Assembly: GCA_964509545.1 (NCBI GenBank)
Contig: CAZDXQ010000016.1
Span: forward strand, 7,156 to 71,155
DNA from: JADJWR01 sp964509545
Lineage (GTDB): Bacteria; Pseudomonadota; Gammaproteobacteria; Burkholderiales; Burkholderiaceae_F
Length of the DNA stretch: 64,000 nt
Direction: 5' to 3'
Shown here: positions 45,043 to 53,600 of the stretch, in pieces
How the letters are laid out: each line of letters opens with the position of its first letter
Position numbering within the stretch: the first letter of the stretch is position 1
Translations under genes and position numbers: made by a program
Notes under the pieces: generated by a model
What the model was told of the DNA's origin: nothing
Databases searched by the model: none
The model's input: only the letters and a program-made list of their open reading frames with translations

Positions 45043-46335
45043 TTAACGCAGTGACTTGAAGGCCTGTCGCGCCGCCGCCACAGTCTCGGCGATCACGCCA
45101 TCATCGTGCGCGGAAGAGACGAATCCAGCTTCGAAGGCCGACGGCGCCAGATAGACGCCACGATCGAGCATGGCGTGGAAGAACGCGTTGAAGCAGCTCC
45201 TGTCCGCGGTCGTGACCTCGGCGTAGCTGCTCGGCACCCGGTCGGAAAAGTAAAGGCCGAACATGCCTCCGACGCGATCGGCGCAGAAGGTGACGCCCGC
45301 TTCCCGCGCCGCGGCGAGCAGGCCGTCGACCAGCGCCTGCGTACCGGCGCCGAGCCGCTCGTAGAACCCGGGCGCCTGGATCAGCTTCAGCGTGGCCAGG
45401 CCGCAGGCCACCGCCACCGGGTTTCCGGACAGCGTGCCGGCCTGGTAGACGGCACCCAGCGGCGCCAGGTGCTTCATCACCTCATTCGGGCCGCCAAAAG
45501 CCGCCACGGGCATGCCGCCGCCGATGACCTTGCCGAGAACGGTGATGTCCGGGCTGATGCCGTACAGCGATTGCGCGCCGCCGAGGGCCACACGGAAGCC
45601 GGTCATCACCTCGTCGAACACGAGCAGCGCGCCGTGCCTGGTGCAAAGCCGGCGCATCGTGTGCAGGAATTCCGGCGAGGCGCGAACGAGGTTCATGTTG
45701 CCGGCCACGGGTTCGACGATCACGCAGGCAAGATCGTCGCCGTGCTGGCGGAAGGCATCTTCCAGCTGCTGGCCGTCGTTGTAGTCGAGCACCAGCGTGT
45801 GCTGGGTGATTTCGGCCGGCACGCCGGCCGAGCTCGGATTGCCGAAGGTGAGCAGACCGGAGCCGGCCTTGACCAGCAGGCTGTCGGCGTGGCCGTGATA
45901 GCAACCCTCGAACTTGATGATCTTCCGCCGTCCCCTGCCGCCGCCGGCGGCGCCCCGCGCCAGCCGGATCGCACTCATCGCCGCCTCGGTGCCGGACGAG
46001 ACGAGCCGCACCTGCTGCATCGACGGCACCAGGCGGACCAGTTCCTCGGCCATCTCGACCTCGGCCTCCGTCGGCGCGCCGAACGAAAGCCCGCGCGCCG
46101 CGGCCTCCTGCACCGCCCGAACAACGTCCGGGTGCGAGTGGCCGACGATCATCGGCCCCCAGGAGCCGATGTAGTCGATGTAGCGGCGGCCATCGGCATC
46201 CCAGAAGTGTGCACCCTGCGCGCGGACGATGAATCGCGGGGTTCCGCCGACCGAGCGGAATGCCCGGACCGGCGAGTTCACGCCGCCGGGTATGGTCTGC
46301 TGGGCGCGGCTGAAGAGTTCTTCGTTACGATCCAC
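45043..46335 (-). CDS. hemL: Glutamate-1-semialdehyde 2,1-aminomutase
   Basis: A 430-residue PLP enzyme that makes 5-aminolevulinate for haem. DRNEELFSRAQQTIPGGVNSP aligns with the start of E. coli HemL (read in parts), VSSGTEAAMSAIRLARG follows, and the PLP lysine lies in LGKVIGGGMPVAAFGG. Of two GTG codons (46344, 46335) the second matches homologues. The open frame extends to 46482 without homology. A small Gly/Arg-rich insert (GAAGGGRGRRK) precedes IIKFEGCYHG. Confidence 0.93.
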   Translation of the reverse strand: MDRNEELFSRAQQTIPGGVNSPVRAFRSVGGTPRFIVRAQGAHFWDADGRRYIDYIGSWGPMIVGHSHPDVVRAVQEAAARGLSFGAPTEAEVEMAEELVRLVPSMQQVRLVSSGTEAAMSAIRLARGAAGGGRGRRKIIKFEGCYHGHADSLLVKAGSGLLTFGNPSSAGVPAEITQHTLVLDYNDGQQLEDAFRQHGDDLACVIVEPVAGNMNLVRASPEFLHTMRRLCTRHGALLVFDEVMTGFRVALGGAQSLYGISPDITVLGKVIGGGMPVAAFGGPNEVMKHLAPLGAVYQAGTLSGNPVAVACGLATLKLIQAPGFYERLGAGTQALVDGLLAAAREAGVTFCADRVGGMFGLYFSDRVPSSYAEVTTADRSCFNAFFHAMLDRGVYLAPSAFEAGFVSSAHDDGVIAETVAAARQAFKSLR

Positions 46336-46678
46336 GGCGTCCACCGAAGCGGATAAAAGCGCCAGTTTACGCAGCAGTACTGCGCCGGCAGCCTGCAGCT
46401 GGCAGGCAGGCGCTGGGCTGGCCCGGCGGCTCGCGCCATTGCCGATCGCGGCGTCCGGCTGGCCCGGTCGCAGGCCGGACAAAGATCCCGAAGGCAGGAG
46501 CCGCCGTCGCCTCGCCAGGTGGCATCGCCACGCGCGCCGGGACTTGACGAGGGGACTTGAGATTGGTTCTAGACCGTAAGCATGAACTTACAGCCCCTCG
46601 CCCGACGAAGAGGCCGGGCTATGATCGCTCGGCAGGTATGTGAGTCAACACGAACACAGTGCAAGACGCGACCGGGAA
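46336..46678. other. Divergent intergenic region, hemL/rubredoxin
   Basis: About 340 bp separating the divergent hemL and rubredoxin genes. It holds TATGAT at 46619-46624, a possible -10 for the rubredoxin-pil operon, but no good -35. An in-frame GTG at 46640 would add 13 residues to rubredoxin. No other feature was recognised. Confidence 0.4.
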
Positions 46679-46861
46679 ATGGCCACTGAGGCAGGCAAGC
46701 GCGCATGGATGTGTCTGATCTGCGGCTGGATTTACGACGAGGCCGCCGGCTTGCCCGACGAGGGCATCGCTGCAGGCACGCCGTGGGAGCAGATTCCGCC
46801 CAACTGGACCTGCCCCGAGTGCGGTGCGCGCAAGGAGGACTTCGAGATGGTCGAGATCTGA
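46679..46861 (+). CDS. Rubredoxin
   Basis: A 60-residue iron protein with two Cys pairs, CLICG and CPECG, that bind one Fe, and the usual GWIYDEAAGLPDEGI and PPNWTCPEC. It is a soluble electron carrier. The ATG at 46679 gives a normal-length protein. It sits upstream of pilG with a 93-bp gap, an arrangement common in Betaproteobacteria, though no role in pili is known. Confidence 0.95.
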   Translation: MATEAGKRAWMCLICGWIYDEAAGLPDEGIAAGTPWEQIPPNWTCPECGARKEDFEMVEI

Positions 46862-46954
46862 GCCGAGCCGTAGCGGCCGGCGCCGATTGACCGGATCGAA
46901 GCCCACACCCGAGCCCCTCCCGTCGAACACTTTTTCGCAGCCCGGAGTCTTCGC

Positions 46955-47365
46955 ATGGCGGCACAGGATTTCACCCGGATTCGCGGCACGCGCGTGATGG
47001 TGATCGACGATTCGAACACCATCCGGCGCAGCGCCGAGATCTTCCTGAAGCAGGCCGGCTGCGAAGTGATCCTCGCCAACGACGGCTTCGAGGCGCTGGC
47101 CAAGATCAATGACCACCAGCCCGCCATCATCTTCTGCGACATCCTGATGCCGCGGCTCGACGGCTACCAGACCTGCGCCCTAATCAAGCGCAGTCCGCGC
47201 TTTTCCAGGACACCGGTGGTCATGCTCTCCTCGAAGGACGGACTGTTCGATCGCGCCCGCGGCCGGATGGTCGGCTCCAGCGAATACCTGACCAAGCCGT
47301 TCACCAAGGACAGCCTGCTCGCCGCCGTCCTGCACCACTCGGCGAAATCGACCGCACTGACCTGA
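46955..47365 (+). CDS. pilG: Twitching-motility response regulator PilG
   Basis: A 136-residue stand-alone CheY-like receiver. VMVIDDSNTIRRSAEIF holds the acidic pocket, FCDILMPRLDGYQTC the phospho-acceptor Asp, LSSKDG the conserved Ser region and YLTKPFTKD the Lys. PilG signals from the ChpA kinase to the pilus extension motor. It is the first of five chemosensory genes in order. Confidence 0.93.
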   Translation: MAAQDFTRIRGTRVMVIDDSNTIRRSAEIFLKQAGCEVILANDGFEALAKINDHQPAIIFCDILMPRLDGYQTCALIKRSPRFSRTPVVMLSSKDGLFDRARGRMVGSSEYLTKPFTKDSLLAAVLHHSAKSTALT

Positions 47366-47386
47366 AGCCTGAAGCGGGAGCCCATC

Positions 47387-47752
47387 ATGCCGATCAAGAA
47401 AGTCCTCGTTGTCGACGACTCGCCCACCGAGCGCTACTTCCTGACCGAACTGCTGACGAAGAACGGCTTTCACGTTTCGGCGGCCGAGAACGCGGAGGAA
47501 GCGCTGCTCAAGCTGAAGGCAGCCTCGCCCGACCTGATCCTAATGGACGTGGTGATGCCGGGGCAGAACGGCTTCCAGCTGACCCGGCAGATCGCCCGTG
47601 ATCCGGCCACGCAGCACATCCCGATCATCATGTGCACGAGCAAGAACCAGCAGACCGACCGCATCTGGGGCCTGCGCCAGGGCGCTCGCGACTACGTGAC
47701 CAAACCGGTCAAGGCCGAAGAGCTGCTGGGCAAGATTGCCGCGATAGGGTGA
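47387..47752 (+). CDS. pilH: Twitching-motility response regulator PilH
   Basis: A 121-residue CheY-like receiver: VLVVDDSPTERYFL, phospho-acceptor in LILMDVVMPGQNGFQL, and YVTKPVKAEEL. PilH is the second receiver of the Chp system, proposed as phosphate sink or retraction regulator. It lies 21 bp after pilG, and its TGA overlaps the pilI GTG. Confidence 0.93.
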   Translation: MPIKKVLVVDDSPTERYFLTELLTKNGFHVSAAENAEEALLKLKAASPDLILMDVVMPGQNGFQLTRQIARDPATQHIPIIMCTSKNQQTDRIWGLRQGARDYVTKPVKAEELLGKIAAIG

Positions 47753-48288
47753 ACGTGAACGCGCCGATGGAACACCCCAAGCACCTGGCCAGCCTGCGCG
47801 ATTTCTCGGCCCAGCTGGCGCAGCGACTGAGCGAAGCGCCCGAGCGCGAAGTGCCGCAAGCGCGCCTTGGCGTGCGCGTGGGCAGCCAGAGTTACCTGGT
47901 CGAAATGACAACCGTCGGCGAGATCGTGCCGCTGGCGCAGATCGCGCGCGTGCCGTGGACGCGACCGTGGTTCCGCGGCCTCGCCAACGTGCGCGGCCGT
48001 CTGGTCGGCGTCTATGACCTGCCGCAGCTGGCCGGTGCCGAACCGCTGAGCGCCGAACAGGGCCTGCAGCTGCTGGTCTTCGGCGACTCGCTGAAGGTCA
48101 ACGCGGCGCTGCTGATCACGCGCGCCTTCGGGCTGCGCAATGCAAAGAGTCTCGACGCGCTGCCGGCGGCGGCCGAGACGCAGCCTTGGGAAGGCGGGCG
48201 CTTCCGTGATGCCGACGGCACGACGTTGACGGAACTGGACCTGGCGCGACTGGCTGCCGACGAGCGTTTCGCTTCGATCGGCGTCTAG
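47749..48288 (+). CDS. pilI: CheW-like adaptor PilI
   Basis: A 179-residue CheW-domain protein that couples the PilJ receptor to the ChpA kinase. ARLGVRVGSQSYLVEMTTVGE and WFRGLANVRGRLVGVYDLPQL are CheW signatures (read in parts). The GTG at 47749 gives a 4-bp GTGA overlap with pilH; GTG 47755 and ATG 47767 are alternatives with identical downstream sequence. Confidence 0.9.
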   Translation: MNVNAPMEHPKHLASLRDFSAQLAQRLSEAPEREVPQARLGVRVGSQSYLVEMTTVGEIVPLAQIARVPWTRPWFRGLANVRGRLVGVYDLPQLAGAEPLSAEQGLQLLVFGDSLKVNAALLITRAFGLRNAKSLDALPAAAETQPWEGGRFRDADGTTLTELDLARLAADERFASIGV

Positions 48289-48352
48289 GCGGACGCGCAC
48301 GGCGACCGAATGCAGGCGCCGTCCGGCGCGACCGGACGGTCAGGACGAGGGG

Positions 48353-50596
48353 ATGGCAAAAGACATGGGAACGATGAGCGGAAAAGAGGTCGGGGACGCG
48401 CCCGCCGACGGGCCGATCACGGTGCAGCCGTTCCGTTACACCGAGGTCGCTTCGGCCGAGGGCAGCGCGCACGCCGAGCCGGCGATCCCGCCGGCGCCGC
48501 TGACGCAGCGCATCGATCGCGCGCAACTGCGCGACGTCCTGCGCAGCGGATCGTGGGCCTCGCGCCTGATGGACAAGGTGCAGCGCTGGGACATGCCGGG
48601 GCTCGGCGGGCGGCCGATCGCGCAGCAGTTGCAGGTCCTGCTGATCCTGCTCGGCCTGTTCGCGTCGCTCACCGTCGCGGTGCTGGTCCTCGACCAGCGC
48701 GCGGCAGGGCAGCAGTCGGAACTGGCCGATCACTTCGGCGCGGCGCTGATGCACAGCCAGCGCCTGGCGCGGGCCAGCAGCGGCGCCACCGAGGGCAACG
48801 CGGCAGCGCTGGCCGAAGTGAAAGACAGTCGCGACCAGATCGGCGAGATCCTGGCCGCGCTCGGCCGCAATGCCTCGGGACCGGTGGCAGCGGAGCTGAC
48901 GCGCTTCGCCGACACGTGGAAACCGCTCGAAGCCGCGGCGTCGAAGATCGTTTCCCAGGAAAAGGCGCTGCTCGCCTACGGTGTCCTGCTGACGGCGATC
49001 AACGACTCGGCGCCGAAGCTGACCGCGCTGGCCGACGAGATCGCGGCGCTGAAGCTGCAACAGAATGCACCGGCCAGAGAGATCGCGCTGGCCGGCCAGC
49101 TGGCGGCTGCCGCCCAGCGCGTGGCGCGCCATGCCAACAACCTGCCTGCCGGCCGCGGCGATGGCGCCGAGGCGGCAAAGACCTTGGCGCGTGACCTCGG
49201 TCTGGTGCGCGATGTTACGCAGTCGCTGCTTGCCAGCTCCGATGGCGAGGTTCGCAACCGGCTGCAGCAGATCGTCAGATTCAACAATGACCTTCAAGCC
49301 GCGGCGGGAGCCGCAGTGCCCGCGACGAACGCCGTGGTCGAGGCCGCCGCCGCGCGCAACCTGCTGCTGTCCAGCGCCGAGCCGGTGCGACAGAAACTGG
49401 CCTCGATCCAGACGCTGTTCAGCCAGGAACGCGGCGTACGCACCGTGAACCTGGTGGCGAGTGTGCTCTTCGGGTTACTGACGCTGGCGACGGTGCTGGC
49501 GCTGATGCAGGTGCTGCTGCGTGACAGCCGACGCCGCGCGCAGGAGGCCGACACGCAGCGGCTGGAAGCGCAGCGACTCGAACAGACGGCAAAGCGCGCC
49601 AACGAACAGAACCAGGCGGCGATCCTGCGCCTGATGAACGAGCTGCAGGAGGTCGCCGACGGCAACCTGACGGTGCAGGCCACCGTGACCGAGGACATCA
49701 CCGGCGCCATCGCCGACTCGGTCAACTACACGGTCGAGGAGCTGCGCGGGCTGGTCGGCCGCATCAACGACACCGCCGAGCAGGTCAACAGCGCCTCGAC
49801 CGAGGCTCGTGACATCGCCACGCGACTGATGACTTCGTCTGAGGCGCAGGCGCGCGATATCCGCGACACCGGCCAGAACGTGCTGCAGATGACCTCCAAG
49901 ATCGGCGACGTGTCCCGCGCCGCCGGCGAGTCGGCAAAGGTGGCGCGCGTGTCTCTGGAGGCGGCCGAGCGGGGCCAGCGCGCGGTGTACAACCAGATCG
50001 CCGGCATGAACGAGATCCGCGAGCAGATCCAGGAGACGGCCAAGCGGATCAAGCGCCTCGGCGAAAGCTCGCAGGAGATCGGCGAGATCGTCGAACTGAT
50101 CTCCGACATCACCGAGCAGACCAACGTGCTGGCGCTGAACGCGGCCATCCAGGCGGCTTCCGCCGGCGAGGCAGGGCGCGGCTTCTCGGTGGTGGCCGAG
50201 GAAGTGCAGCGGCTGGCTGATCGCTCCGCCGAGGCGGCCAAGCAGATCGCAGCGCTGGTCAAGACGATCCAGACCGACACGCAGGACGCGGTGGCGGCGA
50301 TGGAGAAAAGCACCCAGGGCGTGGTCGAGGGCACCAAGCTGTCGGACGCCGCCGGCACCGCGCTGGCCGACATCGGCCGGGTGTCGCGCCAGCTGGCGGA
50401 ACTCATCGAGCGCATTGCCGGCAGCACGCAGGAGCAGGCCAGTTCCGCCGACGGCGTGGCCAACGCCATCGAGCGCATCCTCGGCGTCAACGAACAGACG
50501 ACCGAAGGCACGCGCCGCGCCGCGCAGTCGATCGGCCAGCTGGCCGGACTGGCGCGCGAGCTGAAGGAATCGGTGGCGCGCTTCCGCGTCTCCTAG
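48353..50596 (+). CDS. pilJ: Pilus chemoreceptor PilJ (methyl-accepting protein)
   Basis: A 747-residue receptor with two membrane helices (about 85-110 and 365-390) enclosing a helical periplasmic PilJ-type sensor domain. It continues with a linker and an MCP signalling domain whose tip reads ISDITEQTNVLALNAAIQAA, then GRGFSVVAEEVQRLADRS. The N-terminal 80 residues are cytoplasmic and disordered-looking. It senses surface or pilus cues and controls ChpA. Confidence 0.94.
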   Translation: MAKDMGTMSGKEVGDAPADGPITVQPFRYTEVASAEGSAHAEPAIPPAPLTQRIDRAQLRDVLRSGSWASRLMDKVQRWDMPGLGGRPIAQQLQVLLILLGLFASLTVAVLVLDQRAAGQQSELADHFGAALMHSQRLARASSGATEGNAAALAEVKDSRDQIGEILAALGRNASGPVAAELTRFADTWKPLEAAASKIVSQEKALLAYGVLLTAINDSAPKLTALADEIAALKLQQNAPAREIALAGQLAAAAQRVARHANNLPAGRGDGAEAAKTLARDLGLVRDVTQSLLASSDGEVRNRLQQIVRFNNDLQAAAGAAVPATNAVVEAAAARNLLLSSAEPVRQKLASIQTLFSQERGVRTVNLVASVLFGLLTLATVLALMQVLLRDSRRRAQEADTQRLEAQRLEQTAKRANEQNQAAILRLMNELQEVADGNLTVQATVTEDITGAIADSVNYTVEELRGLVGRINDTAEQVNSASTEARDIATRLMTSSEAQARDIRDTGQNVLQMTSKIGDVSRAAGESAKVARVSLEAAERGQRAVYNQIAGMNEIREQIQETAKRIKRLGESSQEIGEIVELISDITEQTNVLALNAAIQAASAGEAGRGFSVVAEEVQRLADRSAEAAKQIAALVKTIQTDTQDAVAAMEKSTQGVVEGTKLSDAAGTALADIGRVSRQLAELIERIAGSTQEQASSADGVANAIERILGVNEQTTEGTRRAAQSIGQLAGLARELKESVARFRVS

Positions 50597-50614
50597 ACGC
50601 CGCCGGGGATACGC

Positions 50615-53600
50615 ATGGGCGAAGTGAAGAAGCCGCAGCAGCTGATCGAGCCGGTATCCGACGTCGCACCGTTGGCCTGGCTCACCGGCGAGATCCGCAC
50701 GGCCACCGAGGCGGCCGTCGCCGGTCTGCGCGAGTTCCTCGCAGCCAAGAGCAATCTCGAGGCGCTGCGCGGCGCGCGCAGCCAGGTCCACCTGGCCAAC
50801 GGCGCATTGCGGATGCTCGATCTGCGTGGCGCGTCGCTGCTGCTGGAGTCGATCGAGCAACTGCTCAAGCAGTGGGAAAGCGCACCGGGCGACTGCGTCC
50901 CGACCGCTGTGCAGAAGGTCGACGCTGCGCTGCAGGCGCTGGTCGCCTATCTCGAAGGGCTGCGCGCAGGCCGAGCCGACCAGCCGATCAGGCTGTTTCC
51001 CCACTACCGTGACATCCTGCAACTGGCCGGCGCCGCGCGCGTGCACCCCGCCGACCTGATGTTCCCCGATCTGACGCGGCGGCCCGCATTTCACGCCATC
51101 GGCGTGCGGCCGCTGACCGCCGACCAGCTGCGCGTGCGCCGCGCCCGCTTCGAGGGCGCGCTGCTGAATTTCCTGCGCGACCCCTCCAACCGCGCGGCCA
51201 AGAACGACATGCGCGACGCGCTGTCCGATCTGGAGCGGTTGCCGCAGCGCGGACTCGCGCGCAGCTTCTGGTGGGTGGTGCGCGGCCTGCTCGATGCGCT
51301 CGAGGCCGACGCGATCGCGGTCGATGTCGATCTGAAGCGGGTCCTGGCGCGGGTCAACCTGCAGCTGCGCCGGCTGATCGAAGGCGGCGGCGCAGTCGCC
51401 GAGCGCCTGCTGGTCGACGCGCTTTACTACATCGGCCGCGCCGATCCGCGTGTTGCCCGCGTCGCCGAAGCGCGCCAGCTTTACGACCTCGATGCGCTGC
51501 TTCCGGCCGATTATGAGCGGGCGAAGCTGACCCTGCCCGACGCCGACCAGCTGCGCGTTCTGCGCGAGTCGCTGGCCGAGGCCAAGTCAGCCTGGGGCGA
51601 GGCCGCCGGCGGCGGCAACGTCGCGGCCTTCCTGCAGCACATCGACGCGGCGCGCCGCGCTGCCGCGGCCATCGAGGTCGAGCCGGTCGTGCTGCTGCTG
51701 TCCGATATCGAGGCGGTCGCCGGCGAGTTCTCCGCGGTGCCGATCTCGGCGCGCGAGTCGCTGGCCATCGAGGTCGCCACGGCGCTGCTGCTCGTCGACC
51801 TCGGCGTCGACGAAATCCCCAACCTCGACGACCGCTTCGACGGCCGCGCCCGCTCGATGGTCGAAAGGCTGCAGGCCGCCCGTCGCGGCGAAGCGCCGCC
51901 GACGGTCGAACCGTGGCTGTCGGAGCTGGCACGCAAGGCGCAGGACCGCCTGACGATGCAGACCGTCATCGCCGAGATGAAGGGGCTGCTGCGCGAGATC
52001 GAGCAGCGGCTGGACCGGTTCTTCCGCGAACCGGCAGAACGCAGCGAACTGCCCGCGCTCGACGGCATGATCGACCAGATGGCCAGCGTGCTGGCCCTGC
52101 TCGGCTACGACGACGTCGTCGCGGCGCTGGCCGACGCGCGCGCCAGCGTGCGCCGCTATGCCGATGCGGCAACGCCGGCGGACGAGGCCGACTTTGCGCG
52201 TCTGGCCGGCAACCTCGGTGCAGCGGGCTTTTTCATCGACACGCTGCAACAGGACGACGACCGGCCGCGCAGCCGCTTCCGCTGGGATCCGGCAGCCGCG
52301 GTGTTCAGCGCCGACATAGCGGCGGCACGGCAGGACGAAGTCGAGGAGGACGAGGACGAATACGGACTGCATGCCTACGCCGTCGAGCACGGCGGCGCGC
52401 CGGAGAACGTCGAGACGGCGGCGCGGCAGCATCTCGAGCAGGCGCGCGAACTGGCCGGCCACCTCGCTGCGGCGCCGAACGACGCAGCCGCCGCCCGCCA
52501 GCTGCAGGAAGTCACGCAGCGGCTGGTCAACGATGCCGACCTGCTCGACGACGCCGGACTCAGGACACGCGCGCGCGAAGCCAGCGAGACGGCCAAGAAG
52601 CTGATCGCACACCCCGATGCGGTGCTGGCGGGTCTGCTGGCACAGGCGCTGACGCCCAAGGCGGCCGAAGCGGCGCCGCCGGCGGCGGCACCGCTGCCGC
52701 AGACACAGGACGCGGCCGACCAGGAACTGATGTCGATCTTCGTCGAGGAAGCCGAGGAGGTCCTGACCGGAATCGACGAGCAGCTCGATGCGCTGCGCAT
52801 GGCGCGCAACGACATGGCGCGCCTGACGACCGTGCGCCGCGCATTCCACACGCTCAAGGGCTCGAGCCGCATGGTCGGGCTCGCCCAGTTCGGTGAAGGC
52901 GCCTGGGCAGTGGAGCAGTGTTTCAACGCCTGGCTGTCGCAGGAACGCCCGGCCAGCGAGGATTTGATCGCCCTGGCGGCGGCGGCGCGAACGGTGATGG
53001 GCGGCTGGGTCCGTCGCATCCGAGTCAATCCGGCCACGGCCATCGATCCGCAGCCGCTGGTCACTGCGGCGCATCGTGTCCGCGACGGGCAGCCGTTCGC
53101 GATCGAGCCGACGGTGTTGCAACAGGCGGAAGAAGAGGTGGCGCCGCTCGCCCCGATCGAGATCCCCGAAGCCTTCGCGCCGATCATCGAGCCGGCCGCC
53201 GAGCCGCTTGCGCCGGTCGTCACTGCCGAACCGGCAGCACCCGAGTTGCCCGCCGTCGCCGCAGCAGACGAAGAGGCGGCCGCCGCAGCGAGCGAAGCAC
53301 CGGCGCCTGCCGAGGAAGGCGAAGCCATGCGCCGGATCGGCCCGGTGGTGATCAGCCACGGCCTGTACAGCGTATTCCTCAGCGAGGCCGACGACAGCGT
53401 ACGGGCGCTGGCGCAGGACATCGCCGAGTGGCGCTTCGAGCCGAGCCGCCAGGTCTCGTCGACGGCGATGCGCAGCGCGCATTCGCTGGCAGGCATCACC
53501 GCGACCGTCGGCCTGCAGCCTGTCTGGTCGCTCGCCGATCCGCTCGACGACTTGCTGCACGAGATGAGCCGGCTCGAGCACGCGACGCACGCCGTGCTCA

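Noticed and set aside
45043..46482. The extended hemL frame from 46482
   Set aside because: The extra 49 residues have no counterpart in HemL proteins; GTG 46335 matches the family start.
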